Below, piece after piece: positions 20,641 to 31,105 of a stretch of DNA of 64,000 nucleotides. The notes beneath the pieces are model-generated. The model was given only the letters and a program-made list of their open reading frames with translations. It was not told the origin of the DNA and did not search any database. Origin of the DNA: Gracilaria vermiculophylla (taxonomy: Eukaryota; Rhodophyta; Florideophyceae; Gracilariales; Gracilariaceae). Position numbers and translations under genes: made by a program. The stretch spans positions 1,530-65,529 of the forward strand of contig JAHNZQ020000227.1 in assembly GCA_019155205.2 (NCBI GenBank). The letters run 5' to 3'. Every line of letters begins with the position of its first letter. The first letter of the stretch is position 1.

Positions 20641-21460
20641 CACAATATTTGAGATAAATATATAGCTGTTCCTTTTTTCCCCTATCTATTCGTTTGCAAT
20701 CTTCCTGACTGCATACGCTGCACGACGTTGATATCTGTTGCTTTCCAAATTATGCTTTCTGTGAACATTACGAGATGTGTATAGATCGCTTGTACTCCAT
20801 TTCTTTCCGTTCCTGGCTTTTCATTCTAAACGCAGAACTACGTGCGATGTAACAATTTCCCAACAACCCTAGTCCAAATTACTATTTTCGTAAATGATGC
20901 AGTGAGACGTAATAAATTTTCCTCCCCATCACCCAATTACTTCACATACTCTTTTTCATCTTTTTATTCCCTAAGAAAATGTTTCTACAAGTATTCGAAG
21001 GCAAATGCTTTTCCTCAAATTACTATGTTCTTCCCATTTCTACTCATTTTGTTGATGTAGATCATTGTATATTCCAATATTTGAATATACAGCCCTCCTC
21101 ACTACGTTTCTTTTCTTTATTATTTCCGTATCTGAATTCTATGTATCCCACTTCCTTTACGCACCTTTTCATGTCATCAACTATTCATTTGTTTCCTCAT
21201 TTCCCATTATGTGTGTTTTTTTACGCTCCTCAACTCTGGGTGTTTATCGCACTTTGTTTCTCAGCACCACTACCTTGAGGACAACAGCACTTTCTCATTT
21301 TCTATGAACTTAATGCAGAAATGACGCTATTCTTTATTACCGTTTGCCATATTTTGCTACACGATCCCATATTTTAGTTCATTTTTTGTTTTTGACACAT
21401 TTGGCAGCTCGGGCACAACGTTCCTTTCTTTCAAGCGTTCCATGTCCATGTTTGCCTAAC
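20641..21460. repeat. Duplicated 3' flank of the helicase gene
   Basis: Co-linear with 45,987-46,812 (for example TTGCTTTCCAAATTATGCTT, TGGAGATGTGTATAGAT and CATGTCATCAACTATTCATTT). Together with 20334-20640 this makes one ~1.1-kb duplicated unit. Both copies are T-rich and noncoding. Homology ends near GCGTTCCATGTCCA. The following 21.5-21.9 kb shows nothing recognisable. Confidence 0.8.
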
Positions 21461-21912
21461 GAACCCTCTCTAATATTTCCTTCCTCTGTTTATTTGTAGT
21501 TCTTGCTGTTTTTAACTACCCTTACAGACAACGTTACACTTTTCCTACGCAGTCTTGTGTGAGCTATTGTGCCCACTGCCTATGGGCTTCTCTTGATGGA
21601 TGTTTCACAAACAAATATTCCTTTTTTCCCCAACATGGCAGTTGTTGGATTTCTACCTTTAGTTACGGCAAATACCTTGCTGGCGGGACGTTTCTTGGGG
21701 TAACAAGGGCAAACGGACGTTTCCTGGTTAAGTCAAAGCGCCACGGCAGCCCATATGACCCACAATATGGCGGCATATGCACACACTTAGGTTGTGCATC
21801 CGCCGTGCGCGTGGCTCGCGCGTGCATGACACTCGCTTGTCAAAACCGAAGCAGAACTAAGCGCAAACGGTGGTTGCAATTCTTGATTTTTTAATAATTG
21901 CGCTTGGGTTTT

Positions 21913-22126
21913 AGGCCGATCTTGATTTGCATTGAATCTAGCCACAATTTGACAGTGTCGAAAATTACTCACATGCAACGCGCAGCACTTTGTCACCTCT
22001 TCACGGTACCAAAATCGTTCATTTAGTGTTTGCATCACACAATCAACGTTTCCTGTCGGAACCAAGCGCTAACTTACGCTTCACAAAACCAAGCGCCAAC
22101 ACATATTCCGGATGAACACTACTATT
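21913..22126. repeat. 213-bp dispersed repeat, copy 1
   Basis: Closely matches 30893-31105 in the same orientation, from AGGCCGATCTTGATTTGCAT to ATTCCGGATGAA-ACTACTAT. The two copies flank the retrotransposon at 23.2-30.5 kb at unequal distances, so they are not its target duplication. Confidence 0.85.
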
Positions 22127-22840
22127 AGGTTACCATCATCGGCATCCAAGGCTACGTGTGCTTTTGGTTGTAACTCACCCGCACCATGCCATGTTTGCTG
22201 TAGTACGGCAGCTGCCAGTCCAAAGTTTCTGCAGTCTTGACATCGGTATCTGATGTATGGACCACGTGCTACAGTTCGCGCTCACAAACTTCGCTGTTAG
22301 CACCTCATCGTTGATGAACATGACGCAGTAGTAACGCCGCTTCTCCGCTTCACAAGAACGCAGCAACGCGTAAAGGCAACAGCCAGCGGTGAGCCATGCT
22401 GCCCCAGCGGCGAGCCACGCACGTGCCCCTGCCTCTTTCGAAGCACTGTTGAGAGTCATTGCGCCTGCTGCCCTGGCCGATGGGATGTTGCCTTACGAAT
22501 AAAGTGTCGTTGTTTACATTGCTTTTGCGCTTGAGTTTGGCCATCATGCCGTTTCGGAGAGAGTCATTTGATTCACATGAAATACATTCATACATATGGA
22601 TAAAAACTAAACATCTGTTAACACAAAGAAACACAGGGACACTAGGGAAAACGGGTTGGGAGGCGGAGAGGCGGAGCTTGCTGAGTACCACAGATAACCT
22701 TTTACCTACATGTTCCTCGCTTGCCGCTCATTATTTAAGAGCTGCACGATGCAAAGGGGACCTGGCGCACTCACTTGACGTCGTAAGTGCCGATCGAGAA
22801 CAAAATAGTTACAACTCGTAGCGCAATGCGCAGACAATAA

Positions 22841-23235
22841 ACGCCCCACCCCGATCGTGCTGTCCTCAACGTTCCAGCAGCAACTCTTCCCACTGACGCC
22901 GCTCCCACTATAGTCGCCGATCCCGCTATTACCGTCGATCCCGCTATTCCCGCCGATCTCCCTATTGAGGATGTTTGTGCAGATGAGTTTAATTTGCTTT
23001 CTATTGGTGACCCCTCCGGTGATTCTTCTGATGGATCACCTCTAAGCGTGCACAAAGAATTTCACGACCAGAAAGGCGAGGGAGCTTCACGACAGTCGAT
23101 CTTGGGAAACAGCTTTACCGTGCATTTTAAAACACATACACTTTCGCGCCTCGAATCGCTAGCTGTGGTGGGCGAAGGGAATCACCGACTGGCTCGCAAT
23201 GGTGAAGTCTTCCGCGCAGACGATCATAAGCTCGT
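22841..23235 (+). pseudogene. ORF interrupted by the LTR element (5' part)
   Basis: Open from after a TAA at 22838-22840, with no ATG at the start, so the 5' end may lie upstream across an intron. It encodes an Ala/Pro/Asp repeat-like stretch (VADPAITVDPAIPADLP), then TVHFKTHTLSRLESLAVVG and GEVFRADDHKLV. The frame is cut exactly at the CTCGT target duplication by the LTR at 23236. When the retrotransposon is ignored, the frame continues from 30486 for ~17 codons to a TAA at 30535-30537. Function unknown. Confidence 0.5.
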
Positions 23236-23731
23236 TGTTAGAACACTGGGTCAATGGTTGAGAACGTGAACGATGGTGACCAGCCGAGGAGAAGTCGGGG
23301 GGTCGACCAAGCTTTATATAGAAAATCAGACCATCGAAAACGAGGCCACAGTAAATGATTTCTACGGTACCCCTTTAGATGCACCAGCTATGAAACATCT
23401 TATTGCCAGCTATGCAAAGTCGAAACGAATGTCCTTCATGGCACAGTTGTCCTTTGCAATATGCTTCTAGAACATTCCGTCGTGGACACAATTCGGATGC
23501 TTACATTGACAACAAGAGTGCCAATAGGTTCCTGTAAGGCTTATAAATTCAAACATAGCATGATGACATGGATTGTCAAACGTGGTTTCAAAGCCGGTCT
23601 ACGGCAAACAACACATCGAATCAAACTGCAATTTCACGAATAATGCATCTAGGCTAAGTAAAAACATATAAAATCAAGTCTGTTACTCATGATTCATATA
23701 ATAAAAGCATAAAACAATGTAAATCTTAACA
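23236..23731 (-). repeat. 3' LTR of the 23-30 kb element
   Basis: Closely matches 29986-30480, with substitutions concentrated in the first 110 bases. TG...CA ends lie within the inverted TGTTAG/CTAACA. It is preceded by CTCGT, and the internal side carries the polypurine tract. Confidence 0.93.
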
Positions 23732-23876
23732 TCACTTCTCCCTTAAAGTAGAGTCGTCCCCACTATTTGGGGTTTCCATTAGGCAAGAAGTTGAGCTCAG
23801 GAATGCCAGGCGGATGAGGAAACATATCCATACTGGCAATAGGTTCAAACTCCAGGGAAACGTCAACGGTATCTCC

Positions 23877-24425
23877 CTATTCTTCAATCTGGATCAAGGC
23901 AGATTCGACATTGTTCAGGAAAGTATCAAGTGGGTCAGGTTCCAAGTGACCATACTGAGAGACTATGTACGTGAAGAGGAAAAGTATGAATTCTTCTTTG
24001 ATGGAGATCAAGATTCCATCATCGTACACGTTGAACAGTTTATGCAGAATTTCAACCTTCCCTTCGGTCAAGAATGGACCACGGAGGTGAAGGAAAGCAT
24101 AACAGATATGGCAAGACGCCCATGCCAAGCGAAACTTTTCTAAGAGATAGTCGGATTTATCTTCCAACCATAGACGCACTCGTTGTCCTCCATGGGAGAT
24201 AGGAGAGTAGAACGAACGGGCCGGGTCGAGGTGCAGGTTCATCGCGGGCGTCAGAGGTTGATTGTTTTCCATCGTTCTCTTTTGACGTGACTGGGCCCTA
24301 AGGAATTCAAAGGCTTTACCTGTTTTTATATTGATTGAGGAGTTCCGAGCAGTTTGACAAATCAGATTCCCTAAGCCACGTATTTTCATGATCGGAATAG
24401 CCATGTCATTGGACAAGATATTCAA
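23877..24425 (-). CDS. ORF in the env position of the LTR element, unknown
   Basis: A 182-codon ORF between integrase and 3' LTR on the element's sense strand. The nominal start codon is TTG, and an ATG giving MENNQPL is a likelier start. The product has a hydrophobic stretch (EEFILFLFTYIVSQ) flanked by acidic residues and no signal peptide or zinc motif. Some Ty3/gypsy elements carry env-like or other accessory ORFs here. This one resembles nothing I recognise, and the single hydrophobic stretch is too weak to call a membrane protein. Confidence 0.4.
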   Translation of the reverse strand: MNILSNDMAIPIMKIRGLGNLICQTARNSSINIKTGKAFEFLRAQSRQKRTMENNQPLTPAMNLHLDPARSFYSPISHGGQRVRLWLEDKSDYLLEKFRLAWASCHICYAFLHLRGPFLTEGKVEILHKLFNVYDDGILISIKEEFILFLFTYIVSQYGHLEPDPLDTFLNNVESALIQIEE

Positions 24426-24540
24426 GTCGATTCCTTTTTTTCCTGTGGTTCAGGATTGCGTCCACCTCATACTATTCTGAGTCATTGGCAATTGCGATAG
24501 GGGTCGGTTGAGCTGGAGAATCTCTCATTGATGAGTTTTT

Positions 24541-25447
24541 CTAACAACGCTTCAGAAGTTGACAGTGGAAAACATCATTTATACCTCTCATCTTCATTGC
24601 GGTTCTAAGGCCTAGTCGAAAGGTAACTGGGCTAACTTGTTCAATAATCTTGAATGGTCCACAATACTTTATGCCAAGTTTTGTCTTTGGTTCTGTCTCG
24701 TTCATTCGAAGGTTCTTGGTGGACAACATCACTTGTTCGCCGACTCTCAAGTCGCAAGGTGTTCTCTTCTTGTCATAATATTTCTCTGAATACTTGTTAC
24801 TTTTGAAGACTTGGCGACGGGCAAGTTTTGTTGCGTCGACCATGTTTTCTAATTGAGAAGCGGTTTGGTTCTGAGAAAGAATGTTTTCCAGTAGAATTGT
24901 TCTACGCTCCTTCCCATACGTCAAGTAAAACGGCGTGAAGGAGGTTGTGGCATGGATGGAAGATTTATGAGCGACTTCAAATTCTTCCAAATGCTCATCC
25001 GAATTTCATTGGCGGTGATTAACAAAGCATCTAATCACTTCTTCTATTTTTTTGTTCACAACTTCTGTTTAGCCATCTGTCTGCGGATGAGATGCTGAGG
25101 AAGGTCGCAAAGATGTTTCAAGTATTCGTAAATTCTCTTTCCAAACCTTGCTCATGAAAATGGAATCTCGATAAGATATGATTACATTAGGAAGTCCGTG
25201 ATGACGGTAAATATTCTGTAGAAATAGTCTGGCTGTTTTTACTGCTGTAACGCTCTTATTTGTCGGGATGATGCGAATCAATTTTGACAAGCGATCCACA
25301 ACTACATATACAGCACTGTTGCCGTTCTTCGTTGTTTTCAAAGCTGTGGTAAAATCCAAAGTGACATGGGACCATTTCTTTGTCGGTGGATCTAGAGGTT
25401 GAAGATATACTTGGGGCTTTTGTGTAAAAGAATTTGTTTCTTGGCAC
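24541..25447 (-). pseudogene. Integrase of the 23-30 kb gypsy element
   Basis: Read in order: FTTALKTTKNGNSAVYVVVDRLSKL (catalytic core, first Asp in VVDRLSK), then NVIISYRDSIF, where the usual SDRD second Asp region has a Tyr, then SSASHPQTDG. A stop and frame changes follow before STFTPFYLTYGKE-type sequence and the C-terminal DLRVGEQVMLSTKNL...KLGIKYCGPFKI, the GPF/Y-like end. DDE integrases insert the cDNA. The altered second motif and the stops make this one inactive. Confidence 0.8.
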
Positions 25448-26421
25448 TTCTGACAGATTTCCTTGTAGTGGTGTACATCAGTCTTAAGATTCTTCCATTA
25501 AAATAGCTTCTGAACGCGTTTCCACGTCTTCTTGAATCCCAGATGACCTGCAACGGGAATATCGTGATTATCTCCTAATATCTTCGTTCTGATCTTTCCA
25601 TTGGGAATGTAAAACTTATTATTTCGAAACAACAGTTGATTTTGTCTAAAATAGGGAATTTCCGGTTTCTTATACGGTGCAAAGAATTATTCATCTCTTT
25701 AATAGCCGGCAACGAATGCTTGTAAATCTTTCTTGGGATACTTATTCAGGAAAGATGTAGAATTCAAGTGTCTTGCTCGACATAAGCATTTTTAGTAAGG
25801 AGCGGTTGCTTGGCTCTTTGTCTTCAGCGTTCTTTGGATATCTCGAAAGAGCGTCAACAACAACATTGGACTTCCCTTTGATTGGCTGGAATTTCTAATC
25901 AAATTCAACAATTTTCTCGAGCCAGCGGACTTGACGCTGTGACAGATTTGGCTGGGTCTCGAGGTATTTTAAAGGAAAGTGGTCAGTGCAAACCGTGAAC
26001 TTTTGACCATGTAGATACACTCTCCATACTCTTAGAACGTCAACTACACCGAGAAGTTCTCATCCATGGGCGGCATAGCTGTGCTCAGCAGAGTTCCGTG
26101 TTCTGGAATGGAATGCAACCGGTCGTGCGAGGGAGTTTTCTGTTTGTTCCATGAGAGCTCCTAAGGCGTACTGCGAGGCATCACTTGTGATAATAATAGA
26201 AAGATTCGGATCAAAGTGAAGGAGAACGAAGGTTTCCGAAACTGCATGTTTGAGTTTCTCAAACGCCGAATTCTGCTCCCCCCCCCCCCACTGAAATGCG
26301 TTCTTACCACAGAGAAAAGGGAAAAAGGCTTAGAAATGGAGGAACTGTTTTTGATAAATCTTCGGTAATAGTTCCCTAATCCAAGAAATGCTTGTACATC
26401 AGTTTTGTTCGTGGGGGTTTC
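25448..26421 (-). pseudogene. RNase H and integrase zinc region, decayed
   Basis: No long ORF remains, but minus-strand translation in pieces gives gypsy-type RNase H sequence (residues around [36 protein letters not shown]-like) and an integrase zinc-binding region near 25.5 kb. Order and strand fit the element. A C10 run lies at about 26,281-26,290. Confidence 0.6.
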
Positions 26422-26976
26422 TCAATTTCGTATGGCTCTCACTTTTTTTTCTTCGACAGATACGCCTTCTGGGCTAACGACATGTCCAAGGTATTCAACT
26501 TTTCTTCGCAGAAACTCACATTTTGAAAGCTTTTCATACAGCTTGTGAGAGCGGTGTCCGTTCAACACAAGTCTTATATGATCCAAATGCTCATTGATAC
26601 TCGCACTGTATATCAGAATATCATCGAGAGATACAAGGACAAAATTGTCGAGATATCCCTTGAGCACGTCGTTCTTGAGACCCATAAAGGTGGCAGGTGC
26701 GTTTGTTAGTCCAAACGGCGATACGAGGAACCCCAAATGACCGTATCAAGTTCTGAAAGCTGTTAGTGGGATAGAGTTCTTTGTGAGGCGAATTTAATGG
26801 TATCCCCATCTCAAATCCATTTTCGTAAATATATTTTGAGCCACGAAGTCGGCCAAAAATGTCAACAATCCGTCGAATGGGGTAGCCGTTCTTAACTGTC
26901 CACTTCTTAATGGCACTATAATCAATACAGAGTCTAAGGCTTCCATCTTTCTTTGGAACACATAGAACAAGAGCAC
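26422..26976 (-). pseudogene. Reverse transcriptase of the 23-30 kb gypsy element
   Basis: Minus-strand segments carry the RT palm: LCIDYSAIKKW-like sequence at the far end, then VSPFGLTNAPATF (motif before the active site), SLDDILIYS (catalytic box; normally YxDD, with Ser replacing Tyr), HLDHIRLVL, KLSKCEFLRRKVEYLGHVVSPEGV. This is the canonical gypsy RT order. A frameshift lies near 26,750 and stops sit upstream, so it is a pseudogene. Confidence 0.85.
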
Positions 26977-27157
26977 CCTAAGGGCTTATACAAGGGCGGA
27001 TAAATCCGTGTTCAATGATTTCATAAAGGTGGGTTCGTAATTCTTTCAACTGCATATCGGACAAGCGATAAACTCATTTGTTCTGTGGTCTTGCATCGGG
27101 TGTAAGTTCGATATGAAAGAATTGTCTTCGGTGTGGTGGTAGTCTTCTGGGTAGTTT

Positions 27158-27985
27158 CTAGGGGAAAATATCTTCATATTCTTGGATTAGTTTCAAAAGT
27201 CTGGGGTTTTTCTCGGAGTCATGTTTTTCTTCTTCCAATGGTCGAATTAGCAGAACAAAAACTGGTAGTTTTCTTCGAATTGATATCTTGACAGCATTGG
27301 CTAAGATACGTTTCTCAGTGCGTTTGATGTCTGCTTTGATTACAATGGTCCGGGATTCATGCATGAATGATATTTCGTTGGTTCTGTTGTTGATAGAGGG
27401 ATTGTATTTGTGTAACCAGTCTTTTCCTAGGATGACGTCATATCCATAAAGTGGGCATATTGCAAAGCGTCTTAATTCACGGAAGTCTCTTATTTGGAGA
27501 CGTACTCCTTCATTCTTGGCTCCATGGAGAACTGTGGTGGAGCCGTTGGCCATTTCGGCTTCATAAATAGTCTCCGTTTCGGTAATGTTCATGTTCCTGC
27601 AGAAAGCTCTTGACAAATAGCTAATTTTGGATCCATTGTCAAATAAAGCAGTGCATTTTCTGTCGTTCACGAATACATGTGTGAGGAGTAATCCGACGGA
27701 TGGGGTTTCAAATGGTGACGCTAAATGAGACGTGAGTAATCGATGTCTTCCTTGTATAGGTAGGGTTCCGGGAGTTTTTAGGGTCTTTGCAGATTCAATG
27801 GGTTCGTTGGTGACTGGTGCTTTCGAATGGTTTGTTTCAAAGGACTTCAGTGGTGTGTTATGGGTATTCGATGGAACTGACGAGGGTACGATGGTTGACC
27901 CATAGGTCGGTTCCGTTGGGAGTTTTTCGGCAGCGCGGGTCACGCGCCATATGCCCAGGTTGTCGGCAGCAGAAACACAGTCCAA
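27158..27985 (-). pseudogene. Retropepsin and RT N-terminal region of gypsy element
   Basis: A 275-codon ORF. Residues around LLTHVFVNDRKCTALFDNGSKISYLS form a retropepsin start. The catalytic triplet DSG reads DNG here, so activity is doubtful. GYDVILGKDWLHKYNP is the typical closing strand (IIGxDW). The C-terminal ~60 residues, ending EYEDIFP, are the linker into RT ('YxDVFP' in intact elements). It overlaps the knuckle ORF by a frameshift upstream. Confidence 0.7.
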
Positions 27986-28151
27986 GCTTTCGACAATGTT
28001 CTCGTTCTTCTTTGGTCATCTTATTTAACTTCACATTTCCAATGTCCAAGGGTACTGGTCCTTGAGAAGATCCTGGGCCGCTCACCTGTCTGCGAGAACG
28101 TACTTGACAACCCCTGCAGAAAGCCGACTTAACCTGCTCAGCATCTTTCAT
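27858..28151 (-). pseudogene. Gag zinc knuckle segment
   Basis: Contains LCFCCRQPGHMARDPRCR, a CCHC-type knuckle of retrotransposon nucleocapsid, between basic stretches (CQVRSRRQ). It lies directly before the protease in another frame and after gag. It packages RNA in intact elements. Confidence 0.65.
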
Positions 28152-28375
28152 GGCTTCAGATAAGGACTTGTATTCGTTGGTACAGAGTTCTTTTTAAATT
28201 TAGCTCCTTAATACTCTGATATATCGATCAAGCTGTTCTTCCATACTAATATTTGAAATATCAAGAACAATTTTCAAGAAGTTCTCGTTGTACTGCTGAT
28301 TGTCCTTATACTGTTTCTACTTGCTAAGTCTATCTCTGGCCAAATTTTCTTTATTGACAGTAATAAACCTCTTCT

Positions 28376-28777
28376 TCAAGTATTCGAAGAGATCCTCGAG
28401 GGCTTTAAACTTAAGTCCATTGCGCTTCTGAGCGAGATACCACTCGTGCGCGGCGCCACTGATGTAACTGAGAGCGATTGGGATGGTTTTTCGTCAGAGG
28501 TGCCTTCAAGGTAATTGCGGACGTCAGTTATCGAACTGTCGGTATTTGCCTTTCCAGATAACGTAGAGGGCTTGTTGATCTTTGGAGCTGAGGATGAACC
28601 ACTGGAGTGGGCTAAAACGGCCAACGAGTTCTTCAGTGCTGATATCTTTGTCTGAGCCTCGAGCTCTAATCTTTCCATTTTTGCTCTGGTTTCGTCCAAC
28701 GCGCGGGCCATATTCTGCATTATTTGGTTTGCGCGGACTTGTACAGGTGTCCTTGGAACATCAGGAGTAGGTGCCAT
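28376..28777 (-). pseudogene. Gag N-terminal region of gypsy element
   Basis: A 133-codon ORF from an ATG. A coiled-coil-like helix (ARALDETRAKMERLELEAQTK) is followed by INKPSTLSGKANTDSSITDVRNYL, the entry of the gypsy capsid domain (PxxFSGxxxxDxxxWL). The capsid continues in other frames to about 28,200. The sequence just upstream holds a tandem GGTGTGACCCTCG. Confidence 0.65.
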
Positions 28778-29115
28778 GGCGCGCGAGGGTTTGAATCAAA
28801 ACCTGCAAACTGGACCCAAAATCGAGGGTCACACCCGAGGGTCACACCAAACAAATTGCAGGGTTTTGTATTTGTAGTTCCAAATCGGGGAGCGCGTTTG
28901 GCCTCGTTCGTAGGCGGCGTGAGGTGTAACCAAGAGGCCCCAAGTTCGAATCCCTTCGCTGTAAGGTTCGCAGTGGTTAAAGTAAGGTTTCTTTAGTTCA
29001 ATTGCAAGGCGCCAAGAGATTGGGAAAATGGTGAGCCCTGTACGGCAAATTCTCCCTTGGCAATGCCAAGTAATATGAACGCAGCGAGAACTGTAACACA
29101 ACCACAAACGATAGC

Positions 29116-29772
29116 TCAAAGGGTAGAACGACCGATTCTTGGAACCTTTCGGCAAATCAACGTACGATTGTGGTATTGTATTCCAAAGTATTGCTGTTGA
29201 CGACGTTGTTGTCTCGTCAACGCCGATTGATGCTTGCGTCCACCTTTGTGGTCCTGGAAGTGCTTCCAGTTATTGAAAGAATCAATGCCACAAGTGTGGC
29301 ACCCCGGTGGAGCCCTTTTCCTTAAAACCTTGTTCCGATGTCGGGTACCCGATAAGTGCTCCGTAAGTTGTACGCGGCTATTGAATCGAAGATCACAGAC
29401 GTCACAGCGGGGAGTTCTAAGGCGGCGTCGGAGGGTACTCTTACGCTGGCATTTGATGCGATCGATGGCCATGCGTAACATGTGGATGCTAGCCGCGTCG
29501 CTGATAGGAAGTACACGACGTTTGTCACCCTTAGTAACCTCAGTAGCCGTGGCAGTGAATTTTCCAGCTGTGGTCAGAGACTTGTTGACGGGGGTAGTGT
29601 TCGCTTTGAGCGAAGGTTGACGGGGCGGTGAAGGAGGTGGAGATAGTATATACGGTGGTGGTGTGCGCAATTCCTCGGGTATCGGGTCGTTGACAACGGG
29701 GGTTCCAGGGGTGTTGACTCGCAGTGGCGGCGGTGGCAGTGGTGATGACGGCGGTTCCGTGGATTGATCCAT
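29116..29772 (-). CDS. Two-finger C2H2 protein, first ORF of the LTR element
   Basis: ATG at 29772 (the frame is open to 29838 from a GTG). The first ~90 residues are Pro/Ser-rich. The second half holds two U1-like C2H2 fingers: CDVCDLRFNSRVQLTEHLSGTRH and CHTCGIDSFNNWKHFQDHKGGRKH, both with the zinc ligands intact, then a basic tail. It lies between the 5' LTR and gag on the element's sense strand. Ordinary gypsy elements have no such ORF. It resembles the ORF at 4666-5064 in design and may be a captured host gene or a lineage-specific accessory gene. Confidence 0.6.
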   Translation of the reverse strand: MDQSTEPPSSPLPPPPLRVNTPGTPVVNDPIPEELRTPPPYILSPPPSPPRQPSLKANTTPVNKSLTTAGKFTATATEVTKGDKRRVLPISDAASIHMLRMAIDRIKCQRKSTLRRRLRTPRCDVCDLRFNSRVQLTEHLSGTRHRNKVLRKRAPPGCHTCGIDSFNNWKHFQDHKGGRKHQSALTRQQRRQQQYFGIQYHNRTLICRKVPRIGRSTL

Positions 29773-29985
29773 ATTCGTGTAGCACGACGGCGAAGACGGC
29801 GGTTCATGGGCTCCGAGTACTAAGCTCACTGGAAACACGCACAGAGGCAGTCACAAATCAACAGTCAGTATCGAGCAAGTTTCTGTGACTCATCCAAACC
29901 TAGGGAATTTTGTGTAGCAGAATCCACTAGGGCTGGATGGTCACAAGTTTCAAGCGATTGCAATACTTATCTGCGATGCTACTAA

Positions 29986-30480
29986 TGTTAGAACACTGGG
30001 TCAATAGTTGAGAACGTGAACGATGGTGACCAGCCGAGGAGAAGTCAGCGGGCCGACCAGGGTTTACAAAGCGAATCAGACCTTCCAAAACGAGGCCACA
30101 GTAAATGATTTCTACGGTACCTCTTTAGATGCACTAGCTATGAAACATCTTACTACCAGCTATGCAAAGTTGAAACGAATGTCCTTCATGGGACAATTGT
30201 CCTTCGCAAGATGCTTCTAGAACATTCCGTCGCGGACACAACTCGGATGCTTACATTGACAACAAGAGTGCCAATAGCTTCCTGTAAGGCCTATGAATTC
30301 AAACATAGCATGATGACATGGATTGTCAAACGTGGTTGTGAAGCCGGTCTAGGGCAAACCACACATCGAATCAAACTGCAATTTCACGAGTAATGCATCT
30401 AGGCTACGTAAACCATATAATGTCAATTCTATTACTCATAATTCATATAATAAAAGCATAAAACAATGTGAATCCTAACA
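29986..30480 (-). repeat. 5' LTR of the 23-30 kb element
   Basis: Partner of 23236-23731. It starts TGTTAGAACACTGGG and ends CTAACA, then CTCGT. On the sense (minus) strand it is followed by a ~150-base leader without a TGG primer site. Confidence 0.93.
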
Positions 30481-30485
30481 CTCGT

Positions 30486-30537
30486 CAAGGTACAGTTTCT
30501 CGAGCGTAACGCGGCGATAGTTTGTCGCTTTGGTTAA
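30486..30537 (+). pseudogene. ORF interrupted by the LTR element (3' part)
   Basis: Continues the frame of 22841-23235 across the insertion: VKVQFLERNAAIVCRFG, then TAA. Between it and the next repeat (30.54-30.89 kb) there is nothing I can name. Confidence 0.45.
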
Positions 30538-30892
30538 TGCAATGCTTTTATGAAGTTGGGGGTCTACAGTGCCTGTGCCTTGAACGCAAGCAGCACTTGC
30601 GTACATCGTGGGCAAGGCCCGTTTGCTTGCGAAGCAGCACTGTGTAACCATACTGCGACTACGATATGTTGAAAGCCGAGGCAGAAGTCACTGCGCAGTC
30701 GTAGCGTTTCTATGTCCTTTGATCATCTATAAAGTTCCTCAATAAATGAAAGGTGTACCAGTCGTTATCATCTGATGTATGAGTCGCGTTGTCGTCCAAC
30801 GTCAACAATGCGTTGCACTCTCTCTAACAATGCGATGCACTCTCTCAAAAGTTTCGAAGAGGAAAATTCGGCGTTTAGGGCTTAGAGGTTTG

Positions 30893-31105
30893 AGGCCGAT
30901 CTTGATTTGCATTAAAATTTGCCACAAATTGACAGTGTCGAAAATTACTCATATGCAACGCGCAGCACTTAGTCGCCTCTTTGCGGTACCAAAACCGTAC
31001 ATTTAGTGTTTGCACCACACAATCAACGTTTCATGTCGGAACCAAGCGCTAACTTACGCTTCACGAAACCAAGCGCAAACACATATTCCGGATGAAAACT
31101 ACTAT
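30893..31105. repeat. 213-bp dispersed repeat, copy 2
   Basis: Close copy of 21913-22126 in direct orientation. It ends at the edge of the GC-rich island. Confidence 0.85.

Larger units (their letters stand above)
23236..30480 (-). mobile_element. Complete Ty3/gypsy LTR retrotransposon, minus strand
   Basis: Two ~495-bp LTRs (23236-23731 and 29986-30480) begin TGTTAGAAC and end TAACA. CTCGT flanks both sides (23231-23235 and 30481-30485), a 5-bp target duplication. A polypurine tract, AAGGGAGAAGTGA on the minus strand (23732-23744), abuts the 3' LTR. Minus-strand order: zinc-finger ORF, gag with knuckle, protease, RT, RNase H, integrase, extra ORF. The RT-RNase H-integrase order marks Ty3/gypsy. 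All pol ORFs carry stops or altered active sites, so it is not autonomous. No TGG-type primer binding site follows the 5' LTR. Confidence 0.93.

Noticed and set aside
26281..26290. C10 run as a programmed frameshift site
   Set aside because: It lies in decayed RNase H sequence with many other breaks; it may be a sequencing or mutation artefact.
28889..28970. tRNA-like segment with GTTCGAATCCC
   Set aside because: The T-loop sequence is present, but the T stem (CCAAG against CCCTT) and the acceptor stem do not pair.
29112..29150. TAGCTCAAAGGGTAGAACGACCGATTC, like a tRNA D-arm and anticodon arm
   Set aside because: No B box or acceptor stem follows, and it overlaps the end of the zinc-finger ORF.
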